In this document: positions 55,466 to 64,000 of the stretch, in pieces
Numbering within the stretch: the first letter of the stretch is position 1
Layout of the letters: every line of letters begins with the position of its first letter
DNA from: Paraburkholderia graminis C4D1M
Lineage (GTDB): Bacteria > Pseudomonadota > Gammaproteobacteria > Burkholderiales > Burkholderiaceae
DNA: 64,000 bases
Assembly: GCF_000172415.1 (NCBI RefSeq)
Contig: NZ_ABLD01000022.1
Coordinates: 1 to 64,000, forward strand
Reading direction: 5' to 3'
Notes under the pieces: model-generated
Databases searched by the model: none
Seen by the model: only the letters and a program-made list of their open reading frames with translations
What the model was told of the DNA's origin: nothing
Made by a program: the position numbers and the translations under genes

Positions 55466-56464
55466 ATGAAACGCAGAATATTCCTCACGCTGGCAGCAGC
55501 GGCGGCGGGTGTGCTTTTCAACGCAACCGCCGCTCAAGCCGCCGATCCGGTCAAGATCGGTTTTCTCGTGAAGCAGCCGGAAGAACCGTGGTTCCAGGAC
55601 GAATGGAAGTTCGCCGAAATGGCCGCCAAGGAAAAGGGCTTCACGCTCGTGAAGATCGGCGCGCCGTCGGGCGAGAAAGTGATGAGCGCGATCGACAACC
55701 TGTCGGCGCAAAAGGCACAGGGCTTTGTGATCTGCACGCCTGACGTCAAGCTCGGACCGGGCATCGTCGCCAAAGCGAAGGCCGACGGCCTGAAGATGAT
55801 GACCGTGGACGACCGTCTCGTCGACGGCGCGGGCAAGCCGATCGCGTCGGTGCCGCACATGGGCATCTCGGCGTACAACATCGGCAAGCAGGTCGGCGAC
55901 GGCCTCGCAGCCGAAATCAAGAAGCGCGGCTGGGACATGAAGGATGTCGGTGCAATCGACGTCACTTACGAACAGCTGCCGACCGCGCATGACCGCACGA
56001 GCGGCGCCACCGACGCACTGCTCGCCGCCGGCTTCCCGAAGGCCAACGTGATCGCCGCGCCGCAAGCGAAGACCGACACGGAAAACGCGTTCAACGCCGC
56101 CAACATCGCGCTCACGAAGAACCCGCAGTTCAAGCACTGGGTGGCTTACGCGCTGAACGACGAAGGCGTGCTCGGCGCGGTGCGCGCAGCGGAAGGCCGC
56201 GGCTTCAAGGCGGACAACATGATCGGCATCGGCATCGGCGGTTCGGATTCGGCATTGAACGAGTTCAAGAAGCCGAACCCGACTGGCTTCTTCGGCACGG
56301 TCATCATCAGCCCGAAGCGTCACGGCGAGGAAACCTCCGCGCTGATGTACGACTGGATCACGCAAGGCAAGGCACCGCCGCCGCTCACGCTGACGACCGG
56401 CATGCTGGCGACGCGTGAGAACGTCGGCGAAGTGCGCGAGAAGATGGGTCTGGCTTCGAAGTAA
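55466..56464 (+). CDS. Periplasmic sugar-binding protein (AraF-like) of ABC importer
   Basis: A 332-residue solute-binding protein of the PBP1 sugar family. The signal peptide MKRRIFLTLAAAAAGVLFNA ends in AQA, with cleavage before ADPVKIGF. VKIGFLVKQPEEPWFQDEWK is the AraF-type N-terminus; other matches are DDRLVDGAGKPIASVPHMGI and IGIGIGGSDSALNEF. AGGAG lies 9 bases before ATG 55466. Closest in pattern to L-arabinose-binding AraF; it may also bind D-galactose, as E. coli AraF does. First gene of the araFGH-like set. Confidence 0.92.
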   Translation: MKRRIFLTLAAAAAGVLFNATAAQAADPVKIGFLVKQPEEPWFQDEWKFAEMAAKEKGFTLVKIGAPSGEKVMSAIDNLSAQKAQGFVICTPDVKLGPGIVAKAKADGLKMMTVDDRLVDGAGKPIASVPHMGISAYNIGKQVGDGLAAEIKKRGWDMKDVGAIDVTYEQLPTAHDRTSGATDALLAAGFPKANVIAAPQAKTDTENAFNAANIALTKNPQFKHWVAYALNDEGVLGAVRAAEGRGFKADNMIGIGIGGSDSALNEFKKPNPTGFFGTVIISPKRHGEETSALMYDWITQGKAPPPLTLTTGMLATRENVGEVREKMGLASK

Positions 56465-56634
56465 GCCGCTTTGAACGCAGTTCGATGAAGTGAATCGCCG
56501 GCGCGTCGGTTGAAATACGACGCGCCGGCAATAGCCATAGAACACCAGTAGTCCAGACATGCCGCGCCTTTGCAAAGACTGGAAGGCCGGCAACGCAGGG
56601 CAAGGCTGTTCGAATGAAACAGCGAGGAGGCGAA

Positions 56635-58167
56635 GTGTCAGCGACGCTACGTTTTGACAATATCGGCAAGGTTTTTCCAGGCGTGCGCGCGCTCGACGGT
56701 GTGTCCTTCGACGTCAACGTCGGCCAGGTGCACGGCCTGATGGGCGAGAACGGCGCAGGGAAATCGACCCTGCTCAAGATACTCGGCGGTGAATATCAGC
56801 CCGACTCGGGCCGCGTGATGATCGACGGCAAGGAAGTGCGCTTTACGAGCGCGGCTTCGTCGATCGCGGCCGGCATAGCGGTGATTCACCAGGAACTGCA
56901 ATACGTGCCCGACCTCACGGTCGCGGAAAATCTGCTGCTTGGCCAGTTGCCGAATTCGTTCGGCTGGGTCAAGAAGCGCGATGCGAAGCGTTTCGTGCGC
57001 GAACGTCTCGAGGCAATGGGCGTCGCGCTCGATCCGGACGCGAAGCTGCGCAAGCTCTCCATCGCGCAACGGCAGATGGTGGAAATCTGCAAGGCGCTGC
57101 TGCGCAACGCGCGCGTGATCGCACTCGACGAACCGACGAGTTCGCTCTCGCATCGCGAGACGGAAGTGCTGTTCAAGCTGGTGCGCGATCTGCGCGCCGA
57201 CAACCGCGCAATGATCTACATCTCGCATCGCATGGACGAGATTTACGAGCTGTGCGACGCATGCACGATCTTCCGCGACGGGCGCAAGGTGGCTTCGCAT
57301 CCGACGCTCGAAGGCGTGTCGCGCGACACCATCGTCAGCGAAATGGTCGGGCGTGAAATTTCGGACATCTACAACTATTCGCCGCGGCCGCTCGGCGAAG
57401 TGCGCTTCGCGGCGAAGGCCATTGAAGGTCACGCGCTTTCGCAGCCGACCAGCTTCGAAGTGCGGCGCGGCGAGATTGTCGGCTTCTTCGGACTAGTGGG
57501 CGCGGGCCGCAGCGAACTGATGCATCTCGTGTACGGCACCGAGCACAAGAAGGGCGGCGAACTGCTGCTCGACGGCAAGCCGATTCGCGTAAAGAGCGCG
57601 GGCGAAGCGATCCGTCACGGCATCGTGCTGTGTCCGGAAGACCGCAAGGAAGAAGGCATTGTCGCGATGGCGACCGTGTCGGAGAACATCAACATCAGTT
57701 GCAGGCGGCATTACTTGCGCGCGGGCATGTTCCTCGACCGCAAGAAAGAGGCCGAAACCGCGGACCGTTTCATCAAGCTGCTGAAGATCAAGACGCCGAG
57801 CCGTCGACAGAAAATCCGCTTCCTGTCGGGCGGCAATCAGCAGAAGGCGATCCTGTCGCGCTGGTTGGCCGAGCCCGATCTGAAGGTGGTGATTCTCGAT
57901 GAACCGACGCGCGGCATCGACGTCGGCGCGAAGCACGAGATCTATAACGTGATCTATCAGCTCGCCGAACGCGGCTGCGCGATTGTGATGATCTCGTCGG
58001 AATTGCCTGAAGTGCTGGGTGTATCGGACCGCATCGTCGTGATGCGCCAGGGCCGCATTTCCGGCGAGCTCGCGCGCAACGACGCAACGGAACAAGCGGT
58101 GTTGAGCCTCGCGTTGCCGCAAAGCTCGACCGCACTGCCAGCAAGCGCCGCTCAACAGGCGGCCTGA
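56635..58167 (+). CDS. Sugar ABC importer ATP-binding protein (AraG-like)
   Basis: Two fused ABC ATPase domains energise sugar import. GTG 56635, 4 bases after GAGGAGG, gives 510 residues (MSATLRFDNIGKVFPGVRAL), matching AraG length; ATG 56614 lies upstream of that ribosome site. Domain 1: Walker A GENGAGKST, signature KLSIAQRQMVEI, Walker B VIALDEPTSSLS. Domain 2: degenerate Walker A GLVGAGRSEL, signature LSGGNQQKAIL, Walker B VVILDEPTRGIDVG. The degenerate second Walker A is normal for this family. Confidence 0.94.
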   Translation: MSATLRFDNIGKVFPGVRALDGVSFDVNVGQVHGLMGENGAGKSTLLKILGGEYQPDSGRVMIDGKEVRFTSAASSIAAGIAVIHQELQYVPDLTVAENLLLGQLPNSFGWVKKRDAKRFVRERLEAMGVALDPDAKLRKLSIAQRQMVEICKALLRNARVIALDEPTSSLSHRETEVLFKLVRDLRADNRAMIYISHRMDEIYELCDACTIFRDGRKVASHPTLEGVSRDTIVSEMVGREISDIYNYSPRPLGEVRFAAKAIEGHALSQPTSFEVRRGEIVGFFGLVGAGRSELMHLVYGTEHKKGGELLLDGKPIRVKSAGEAIRHGIVLCPEDRKEEGIVAMATVSENINISCRRHYLRAGMFLDRKKEAETADRFIKLLKIKTPSRRQKIRFLSGGNQQKAILSRWLAEPDLKVVILDEPTRGIDVGAKHEIYNVIYQLAERGCAIVMISSELPEVLGVSDRIVVMRQGRISGELARNDATEQAVLSLALPQSSTALPASAAQQAA

Positions 58168-58219
58168 ACATCATTTGGACGCAAGTCCGCAACCCGTGAG
58201 GAACGGGAGGAGTCTTCAA

Positions 58220-59236
58220 ATGCAAGCTAGAGAAAACCTCGCGCAACAGGCCGCCAAGAGCGCCGCCGAAGCGCTGATTCCGCAGACGAGCGACAAGGCG
58301 AAGTGGTGGCAGCAGATCACCGAGTACAGCCTGATCCTGATCTTCGTCGTGATGTTCGTGACGATGTCGCTGACCGTCGATCACTTCTTCTCGATCGAGA
58401 ACATGCTCGGCCTCGCGCTGTCCATTTCGCAGATCGGCATGGTCGCGTGCACGATGATGTTCTGCCTCGCGTCGCGTGACTTCGACCTGTCGATCGGTTC
58501 GACGGTCGCGTTCGCCGGCGTGTTGTGCGCGATGGTATTGAACGCCACCGACAACACGTTTATCGCGATCGTCGCGGCAGTCGCGGCGGGTGCGGTGATC
58601 GGTTTCGTCAACGGCGCGGTGATCGCTTATCTGCGCATCAATGCGCTGATTACCACGCTCGCGACGATGGAAATCGTGCGCGGCCTCGGCTTCATCGTGT
58701 CGCATGGTCAGGCGGTCGGTGTGTCGTCGGATACGTTCATCGCGCTCGGCGGTCTCAGCTTTTTCGGCGTCTCGCTGCCGATCTGGGTCACGCTGCTGTG
58801 CTTCATCGTGTTCGGCGTGATGCTCAATCAGACCGTGTATGGACGTAACACGCTTGCCATCGGCGGCAATCCGGAAGCGTCGCGTCTTGCGGGTATCAAC
58901 GTCGAACGCACGCGCGTCTACATCTTCCTGATCCAGGGCGCGGTGACCGCGCTCGCCGGTGTGATTCTGGCTTCGCGGATCACCTCCGGTCAGCCGAACG
59001 CCGCGCAAGGCTTCGAGCTGAATGTGATCTCGGCGTGCGTGCTCGGCGGCGTGTCGCTGCTCGGCGGACGCGCGACGATTTCGGGCGTCGTGATCGGTGT
59101 GCTTATCATGGGCACGGTCGAGAACGTGATGAACCTGATGAACATCGACGCGTTCTATCAGTACCTCGTGCGCGGCGCGATCCTGCTCGCCGCCGTGCTG
59201 CTCGACCAGTTGAAGAACCGCGGATCGCGGGATTAA
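58220..59236 (+). CDS. Sugar ABC importer permease (AraH-like)
   Basis: A 338-residue membrane permease of the ribose/arabinose (BPD_transp_2) type. It has about ten hydrophobic segments, including YSLILIFVVMFVTMSLTV and IGMVACTMMFCLASRDFDLS. FDLSIGS, AYLRINALITTLATMEIVRG and GGNPEASRLAGINVERTRVY (the ATPase-contact loop) are conserved. GGGAGGAG sits 7 bases before ATG 58220, ruling out the upstream in-frame ATG at 58175. Completes the araFGH-like importer. Confidence 0.94.
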   Translation: MQARENLAQQAAKSAAEALIPQTSDKAKWWQQITEYSLILIFVVMFVTMSLTVDHFFSIENMLGLALSISQIGMVACTMMFCLASRDFDLSIGSTVAFAGVLCAMVLNATDNTFIAIVAAVAAGAVIGFVNGAVIAYLRINALITTLATMEIVRGLGFIVSHGQAVGVSSDTFIALGGLSFFGVSLPIWVTLLCFIVFGVMLNQTVYGRNTLAIGGNPEASRLAGINVERTRVYIFLIQGAVTALAGVILASRITSGQPNAAQGFELNVISACVLGGVSLLGGRATISGVVIGVLIMGTVENVMNLMNIDAFYQYLVRGAILLAAVLLDQLKNRGSRD

Positions 59237-59263
59237 TCCACTCGCTCTAAAAGGAATCGAACG

Positions 59264-60064
59264 ATGTCGTCTCCGGCCAACGCAAACGAGCGCCTCGCGA
59301 ACAACGTATTCGCGCGCTACCCGAGTCTTGTCGACCGCACGGTGCTGATCACGGGCGGCGCGACCGGCATCGGCGCATCGTTCGTCGAGCATTTCGCGGC
59401 GCAAGGCGCGCGCGTCGCGTTCTTCGATATCGACGCGACGGCGGGCGAAGCGCTCGCCGACGAACTCGGCGACTCGAAGCACAAGCCGCTGTTCCTGCCG
59501 TGCGATCTGACGGACATCGACGCGCTGCAAAAAGCCATCGCCGATGTCAAAGCCGCGCTCGGCCCGATCGAGGTGCTCCTGAACAACGCGGCGAACGACA
59601 AGCGCCACACGATCGGCGAAGTCACGCGCGAGTCTTTCGACGCGGGCATCGCGGTGAATATCCGTCATCAGTTCTTCGCGGCGCAGGCGGTGATGGAGGA
59701 CATGAAGGCGGCGCAGAGCGGCTCGATCATCAACCTCGGTTCGATCAGCTGGATGCTGAAGAACGGCGGCTATCCGGTGTACGTGATGTCGAAATCCGCG
59801 GTGCAGGGTTTGACGCGCGGTCTTGCACGCGATCTCGGCCACTTCAACATTCGCGTGAATACGCTGGTGCCGGGCTGGGTGATGACGGAGAAGCAGAAGC
59901 GTCTGTGGCTCGACGACGCGGGACGCCGTTCGATCAAGGAAGGCCAGTGCATCGACGCGGAACTCGAGCCCGCCGACCTCGCGCGCATGGCGCTCTTCCT
60001 CGCCGCCGACGACAGTCGCATGATCACCGCGCAGGACATCGTCGTGGATGGAGGCTGGGCGTGA
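59264..60064 (+). CDS. SDR-family sugar 1-dehydrogenase (galactose/arabinose candidate)
   Basis: A 266-residue SDR with LITGGATGIGASFVEHFAAQ (cofactor loop), LNNAANDKRH (NNAA rather than NNAG), Ser in NLGSISWM and YVMSKSAVQG (catalytic Tyr and Lys). Family memory and the neighbouring lactonase and epimerase point to oxidation of D-galactose or L-arabinose at C1 to the lactone. Its stop overlaps the next start (GTGA), so the dehydrogenase and lactonase are made together. Confidence 0.88.
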   Translation: MSSPANANERLANNVFARYPSLVDRTVLITGGATGIGASFVEHFAAQGARVAFFDIDATAGEALADELGDSKHKPLFLPCDLTDIDALQKAIADVKAALGPIEVLLNNAANDKRHTIGEVTRESFDAGIAVNIRHQFFAAQAVMEDMKAAQSGSIINLGSISWMLKNGGYPVYVMSKSAVQGLTRGLARDLGHFNIRVNTLVPGWVMTEKQKRLWLDDAGRRSIKEGQCIDAELEPADLARMALFLAADDSRMITAQDIVVDGGWA

Positions 60065-60981
60065 CGGCGAGCGTGGACGTGCGTGCTCCTGCGCACGCGC
60101 CGCGCGCGGCGCTTCTCGTCGACAGCAAGTGCACGTTGGGCGAGGGCGCGACGTGGTGCGCGACAACCGGCCGCTTCTACTGGACCGATATCGAAGGCGC
60201 ACGCCTGTGGCGCTACGATCCGCGCGACGGCCGCAGCATGTCGTGGACGATGCCTGAGCGCCTCGCCACCTTCGCGCTGTGCGCCGATCCTCATTACCTG
60301 CTGCTCGGCCTCGCGTCGCGGCTCGCGTTCTTCGATCTCGCGACCGGCGAGACGCGCCATATCGTCGATGCGGAGCCTGGTCGGAACACGCGGGTGAACG
60401 ACGGCCGCTGCGATCGGCAGGGGCGTTTTGTGTTCGGCACGAAAGACGAAGGCTCGCCGTTGCGCGCGATCGGCGGGTTTTACCGGCTCGATCGTGATTT
60501 GACGCTGGAGCGCTTGCCGTTGCCCGCGCCCGCCATTTCGAACAGCATCGCGTTCAGTCCCGACGGCGCGACGATGTACTACTGCGATTCGCCGACGCGT
60601 GAGATTCGCGCCTGCGACTACCTGGCGGACGGCGGCATCGCCAACGACCGCGTGTTCGCGCGCCTCACCGATGCAACCGGCGAGCCGGACGGCTCGACCG
60701 TCGATCGCGACGGCGGCTTGTGGAACGCGCAATGGGGCGGCGCGCGCGTCGTGCGCTACGGCGCCGACGGCGTCGAGACGGAGCGCGTCGACGTGCCCAC
60801 GGTGCAGCCGAGCTGCGTCGCGCTGGGCGGCGCGCAGTTGGGCACGCTGTACATTACGAGCGCGCGCGTCGGTCTCGACGCAGCCGCGCTCGCGGGCGAC
60901 TCGCGCGCCGGCGGCGTGTTTATCGCGACGCCCGCGCGGCGTGGTTTGCCGGAGCCGGTTTTTGCAGGCGCGCCGGCGTAG
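60061..60981 (+). CDS. SMP-30/gluconolactonase-family sugar lactonase
   Basis: A 306-residue six-bladed beta-propeller lactonase that would open the galactono- or arabino-lactone. Metal-site motifs are visible: LGEGATWCATTGRFYWTDIE (Glu ligand), NTRVNDGRCDRQGRFVFGTK (Asn/Asp), SNSIAFSPDGATMYYCDS (Asn) and TGEPDGSTVDRDGGLWNAQW (Asp). The start is GTG 60061, overlapping the SDR stop. The Ala-rich first ~15 residues are not conserved. Confidence 0.93.
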   Translation: MTASVDVRAPAHAPRAALLVDSKCTLGEGATWCATTGRFYWTDIEGARLWRYDPRDGRSMSWTMPERLATFALCADPHYLLLGLASRLAFFDLATGETRHIVDAEPGRNTRVNDGRCDRQGRFVFGTKDEGSPLRAIGGFYRLDRDLTLERLPLPAPAISNSIAFSPDGATMYYCDSPTREIRACDYLADGGIANDRVFARLTDATGEPDGSTVDRDGGLWNAQWGGARVVRYGADGVETERVDVPTVQPSCVALGGAQLGTLYITSARVGLDAAALAGDSRAGGVFIATPARRGLPEPVFAGAPA

Positions 60982-61215
60982 GGAAGTGTGACGCCGCGTC
61001 GCTTGCGACGGGGCGGTGCAGCGGTGCAGAACCTAGACAGCAGCGGCGAGTCCGATGCAAGGTGTCGATGCCGATGTCGCGACATCGCGCATGAACGCCG
61101 GCAACGAAGCCGCGCAGCAACCAGAGTTCGGACCAGAGGCGACCGGTTCAAGAAAATCGCCCGACAGCATCCGTCAGCCATGACGGCAACGTGCAAGCCT
61201 CTCGAAGGAGCAGAT

Positions 61216-62295
61216 ATGACTGTTGCGAACCCTGTTTCCGCCTTTTCCCAGAACGCTCAGAACTCACCCGGCGCGCAGAGCCGGCGCTCGCGGCTCGCGG
61301 CCGCGGCCAATCCGGTGCTGGCGGGGCCGAGCACATCGGCAGTGGCAGTCGGTGAGACTTCGGCCGGCGATGTCGCGTGCGTCACGCTCGCCAATGCGCA
61401 GTTGCGGCTCGACGTCGCGCCGACGCTCGGCGGCGGCATCACGCGCTTCGACTGGCGCGACGACGGCGCGCTCACGCCGATCTTCCGGCGCTGCCGCCAC
61501 GTCGCCGCCGACACGCAGCCGAACGAACTCGCCTGTTATCCGCTGCTGCCGTACTCGAACCGTATCGGCGGCGGACATTTCAATGTCGCGGGACGGCGCG
61601 TCGACGTGGCGCGCAATTGCGCCGACGAGCCTTTCCCGATTCATGGCGACGGCTGGCAGTCCGCGTGGCAAGTCGCCGATTCGGACCGCGAGTACGTGCG
61701 GCTCACGCTCGATCGGCGGGACGGCAAGCCGTACGCGTTTCGTGCGGCGCAGACGTATAAGCTCGACGGGCCGTCGCTCGTCATCACGCTCGAAATCGAA
61801 AACGCGGGCCGCGAGGCTTTGCCGTTCGGCCTCGGCGTGCATCCGTTTTTCGTGCGCGATGCGGACACCGAGTTGTCGGCGGCGGCGGGCGGTCTGTGGC
61901 TCGCCGGCGACGACTGGCTGCCGGTTCGTCACGTACAGGCGCCGCCGGCGTGGCAGTTCGGCGTGGCGTATCCGTTGCCGGAGACCATCGTCAATCATGC
62001 GTTCACGGGCTGGAGCGGGCAGGCGGCTGTGGTCTGGCCGAAGCGCCGGCTGTCGCTGAACATTGCCGCCGACACCGATTACTACGTGCTGTACACGCCG
62101 CCAGGCGAGGACTTTTTCTGCTTCGAGCCGGTCGATCATCCGATCAACGCGATGAATCTGGCGGGCGGCGCGTGCGAAAACGGCATGACGCTGCTGGGAC
62201 GCGGCGAGCGGCTCACGAGGAGCTTCCGGTTTACCGTCGAGCGCACCGGTTTGCGTTCGATGCCGGGCGCGCGCGGAACGCGGCGCCGGCAGTAG
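61216..62295 (+). CDS. Aldose 1-epimerase (galactose mutarotase family)
   Basis: A 359-residue mutarotase that interconverts alpha and beta anomers, supplying the form used by the dehydrogenase. The catalytic pattern is present: YPLLPYSNRIGGGHF (Asn-Arg), DEPFPIHGDGWQSAW (His), GLGVHPFF (second His) and EPVDHPINAMNL (Glu). AAGGAG is 5 bases before ATG 61216. The first ~50 residues are Ser/Ala-rich and not part of the fold. A 234-base gap to the lactonase holds no gene. Confidence 0.92.
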   Translation: MTVANPVSAFSQNAQNSPGAQSRRSRLAAAANPVLAGPSTSAVAVGETSAGDVACVTLANAQLRLDVAPTLGGGITRFDWRDDGALTPIFRRCRHVAADTQPNELACYPLLPYSNRIGGGHFNVAGRRVDVARNCADEPFPIHGDGWQSAWQVADSDREYVRLTLDRRDGKPYAFRAAQTYKLDGPSLVITLEIENAGREALPFGLGVHPFFVRDADTELSAAAGGLWLAGDDWLPVRHVQAPPAWQFGVAYPLPETIVNHAFTGWSGQAAVVWPKRRLSLNIAADTDYYVLYTPPGEDFFCFEPVDHPINAMNLAGGACENGMTLLGRGERLTRSFRFTVERTGLRSMPGARGTRRRQ

Positions 62296-62379
62296 GGGCG
62301 GGCAACCACCGCCGACCCGCCGCGCCGGGCAGGTAAAATACGCGCCTTCCCCGATTACCGGCTCGCCGCGAGACTCACC

Positions 62380-63195
62380 ATGTCCAACTTCATCCAGACA
62401 CTCAACGACGCCTGGCAGCGCACCAACTCGCTGCTGTGCGTCGGCCTCGATCCCGAGCCGAGCAAATTTCCCGGCGCGCTAGCCGGCCGGCCCGACGCGA
62501 TCTTCGACTTCTGCCGCGAGATCGTCGACGCGACCGCGCCTTACGCGTCGTCGTTCAAGCCGCAAATCGCCTACTTCGCGGCGCATCGCGCGGAAGACCA
62601 GCTTGAGCAGCTGATCGCGCATATTCACGCGCATCATCCGGGCTTGCCGGTGATTCTGGACGCGAAGCGCGGCGACATCGGCAGCACCGCCGAGCAGTAC
62701 GCGCGCGAAGCGTTCGAGCGCTACCAGGCGGATGCGGTCACGGTCAATCCGTACATGGGTTTCGATTCGATCGAGCCGTACTTGGAGCACGAAGGCAAGG
62801 GCGTGATCGTGCTGTGCCGCACGTCGAATGCAGGCGGTTCGGACCTGCAATTTCTGGAGACGGGCGGGCGTCCGCTCTATCAGGTCGTCGCGCAACTGGC
62901 GGCGGAGAAGTGGAACGCGAGCGGCCAGCTCGGGCTCGTCGTCGGCGCGACTTTTCCGAAGGAAATCGAAGTGGTGCGCGGGATTGTCGGCGATATGCCG
63001 CTCCTGATTCCGGGCATCGGCGCGCAGGGCGGCGACGTTCAGGCGACCGTCGGCGCGGGCCGCACCGCGAACGGCACGGGCATGCTGATCAACTCGTCGC
63101 GCGCGATCATCTATGCGGGCAAGGGCGAGGACTTTGCGCAGGCGGCGGCGAAGGCGGCGATGGAAACGCGGGAGCGGATTAACGCGTTTCGGTGA
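62380..63195 (+). CDS. pyrF: Orotidine 5'-phosphate decarboxylase (type 2)
   Basis: The last step of UMP synthesis. The 271-residue product has the long type 2 form: LLCVGLDPEPSKFP, the catalytic VILDAKRGDIGSTAEQYARE (Asp-Lys-Asp charge network), VTVNPYMGFDSIEPYL and IGAQGGDVQATVGAGRTANG (phosphate loop). It has its own upstream region, with a TAAAAT at 62334-62339 as a weak candidate -10. Not functionally tied to the sugar cluster. Confidence 0.97.
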   Translation: MSNFIQTLNDAWQRTNSLLCVGLDPEPSKFPGALAGRPDAIFDFCREIVDATAPYASSFKPQIAYFAAHRAEDQLEQLIAHIHAHHPGLPVILDAKRGDIGSTAEQYAREAFERYQADAVTVNPYMGFDSIEPYLEHEGKGVIVLCRTSNAGGSDLQFLETGGRPLYQVVAQLAAEKWNASGQLGLVVGATFPKEIEVVRGIVGDMPLLIPGIGAQGGDVQATVGAGRTANGTGMLINSSRAIIYAGKGEDFAQAAAKAAMETRERINAFR

Positions 63196-63361
63196 GGGGT
63201 GGTTTGGCGGTTTGGCGGGTGTTTCGGTGGTCGGCTGGTTGGTCGCCTGATTTATCGCTTGCGCTTGCCGCGTGGGTTTGTCGCTTCCCTAACGGCCCGA
63301 CGCTAGCCGCTATGGGCGATCGCAATTCACGCCAGCCGCGCCACACAGTAGCCGTTGCGCT

Positions 63362-63892
63362 TCACGCGCCGGCCGTTGGCCCCAACCGCTCAATAAACGC
63401 CGCATGTTGCGGATAGCGCGATTTCAACGCATCGACATCCGCAAGCTCGAACTCGCTGAACTCGAAACCGGGCGCGACGGTGCAACCAACCAGCGCGAAG
63501 CTCGCCGGGTCCGCGCATTCGGCGGCGAACCACAAACCGGCCGGCACCACGGCCTGAAACACCGCGTCGCGGTGAATCAGCGCATTACCGAGCTTGTGCG
63601 TGACCAGCTTGCCGGCTGCGTCGAGTACGTGAACGTTCAGCGGCTCGCCGGCGTAGAAATGCCAGACTTCATCGGATTTGATCCGATGCCAGGCCGAATG
63701 CGCGCCGTCGCACAGCAGGTAGTAGATGGCCGTCGATGCCGAGCGCGTCTCCGTCGTTCCGTCCGCCGCGCCGTCGTTCCGGCTCACGCGCTCCGCCGAC
63801 CGATAGGTCTCGCTGAAAAATCCGCCTTCCGGATGCGGCTTCAGATCGAAGCGGCGGATCAATTCGTCTCGGGCTGCATCGGAATCCGGCAT
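63362..63892 (-). CDS. Cupin protein, DUF985 family
   Basis: A 176-residue single-domain cupin of the DUF985 (YML079-like) family. MPDSDAARDELIRRFDLKPH precedes the family motif HPEGGFFSETYRSAERV. Cupin strands follow (STAIYYLLCDGAHSAWHRIK, SDEVWHFYAGEPLNVHV, VVPAGLWFAAE, CTVAPGFEFSEFELAD). Biochemical function is unknown, although sugar or ligand binding is often suggested. ATG 63892 has a GGAG ribosome site 8 bases upstream; a GTG five codons earlier is less likely. Confidence 0.92.
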   Translation of the reverse strand: MPDSDAARDELIRRFDLKPHPEGGFFSETYRSAERVSRNDGAADGTTETRSASTAIYYLLCDGAHSAWHRIKSDEVWHFYAGEPLNVHVLDAAGKLVTHKLGNALIHRDAVFQAVVPAGLWFAAECADPASFALVGCTVAPGFEFSEFELADVDALKSRYPQHAAFIERLGPTAGA

Positions 63893-63920
63893 TCGTTTCG
63901 TCTCCACGCAACTGCAACGG

Positions 63921-64000
63921 TCAATGTTCGCGCTCGTCGAGCAGCGCGAGGACGCCGCGCAGCGCGTGCGCCGCGGCCTGCACGCGAATCTGCTCGCGGT
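63921..64000 (-). CDS. 3' end of an unidentified minus-strand gene
   Basis: An open minus-strand frame enters from the right edge and ends at a TGA at 63921-63923. The last 25 residues are REQIRVQAAAHALRGVLALL followed by DEREH. It stops 28 bases before the DUF985 start, so it may share a transcript. Too short to identify. Confidence 0.5.
   Translation of the reverse strand, partial: REQIRVQAAAHALRGVLALLDEREH

Overview
The window is a GC-rich bacterial chromosome segment with the gene content and order of a Burkholderiaceae main chromosome, most likely a Paraburkholderia or close relative. The ordered blocks ftsZ-prx-lpxC-dciA-secA-argJ, pilB-pilC-pilD-coaE-zapD-yacG, ispB/rplU-rpmA-obgE-proB, and accB-accC-prmA support this. 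So do the lysine-alanine-rich H1-like protein and the many high-scoring antisense reading frames typical of high-GC DNA. The genus call comes from remembered gene order and protein sequences, not from a search.

Layout. 1-695 is the 3' part of ftsZ; its first ~165 bases look like low-quality contig-edge sequence. 918-9024 carries envelope and housekeeping genes on the plus strand (peroxiredoxin, lpxC, secA, argJ, an AAA+ ATPase, a MutT-type Nudix hydrolase), with dciA opposed. 9090-16046 is a minus-strand block (yacG, zapD, coaE, pilD, pilC, pilB, a CNNM/CorC transporter), followed by tRNA-Pro(CGG) and ispB. 17618-20752 is rplU-rpmA-obgE-proB. 20868-28973 holds a lipoprotein, rppH, proS, marC, hpt, ffh, a CcsA/YpjD-like protein, a small zinc-finger protein and ampD. 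29.1-34.5 kb is the ribonucleotide reductase locus nrdA-nrdB, with a striking regulatory region, then the H1-like gene. 35846-44200 is a long minus-strand series (glycine-zipper lipoprotein, PfkB kinase, tpx, zinc-ribbon/DUF3426 protein, prmA, accC, accB, aroQ, TlpA-like thioredoxin, an unassigned nucleotidyltransferase-like protein). 44482-50464 is mpl, yqiA, an RNase II-family gene, aroE and mtgA.

50.5-51.4 kb is a gene-free stretch of inverted and tandem repeat copies. 51649-62295 is a sugar catabolic and transport region: IclR regulator, dgoK, dgoA, SDR, AraFGH-like ABC importer, second SDR, SMP-30 lactonase, aldose 1-epimerase. It reads as uptake and oxidative De Ley-Doudoroff-type breakdown of galactose and/or arabinose, but the sugar-acid dehydratase step is not encoded here. 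pyrF, a DUF985 cupin and the 3' end of one more minus-strand gene close the window.

Most of the window is core genome. I found no prophage, insertion sequence, CRISPR array, defence island or clearly novel multi-gene system. The most interesting signals are the nrdAB upstream region (DnaA-box array at exact 12-bp spacing beside a pair of NrdR-like boxes), the repeat-rich nrdA-nrdB spacer, the 50.5-51.4 kb repeat cluster, and the coding minisatellites in dgoK.
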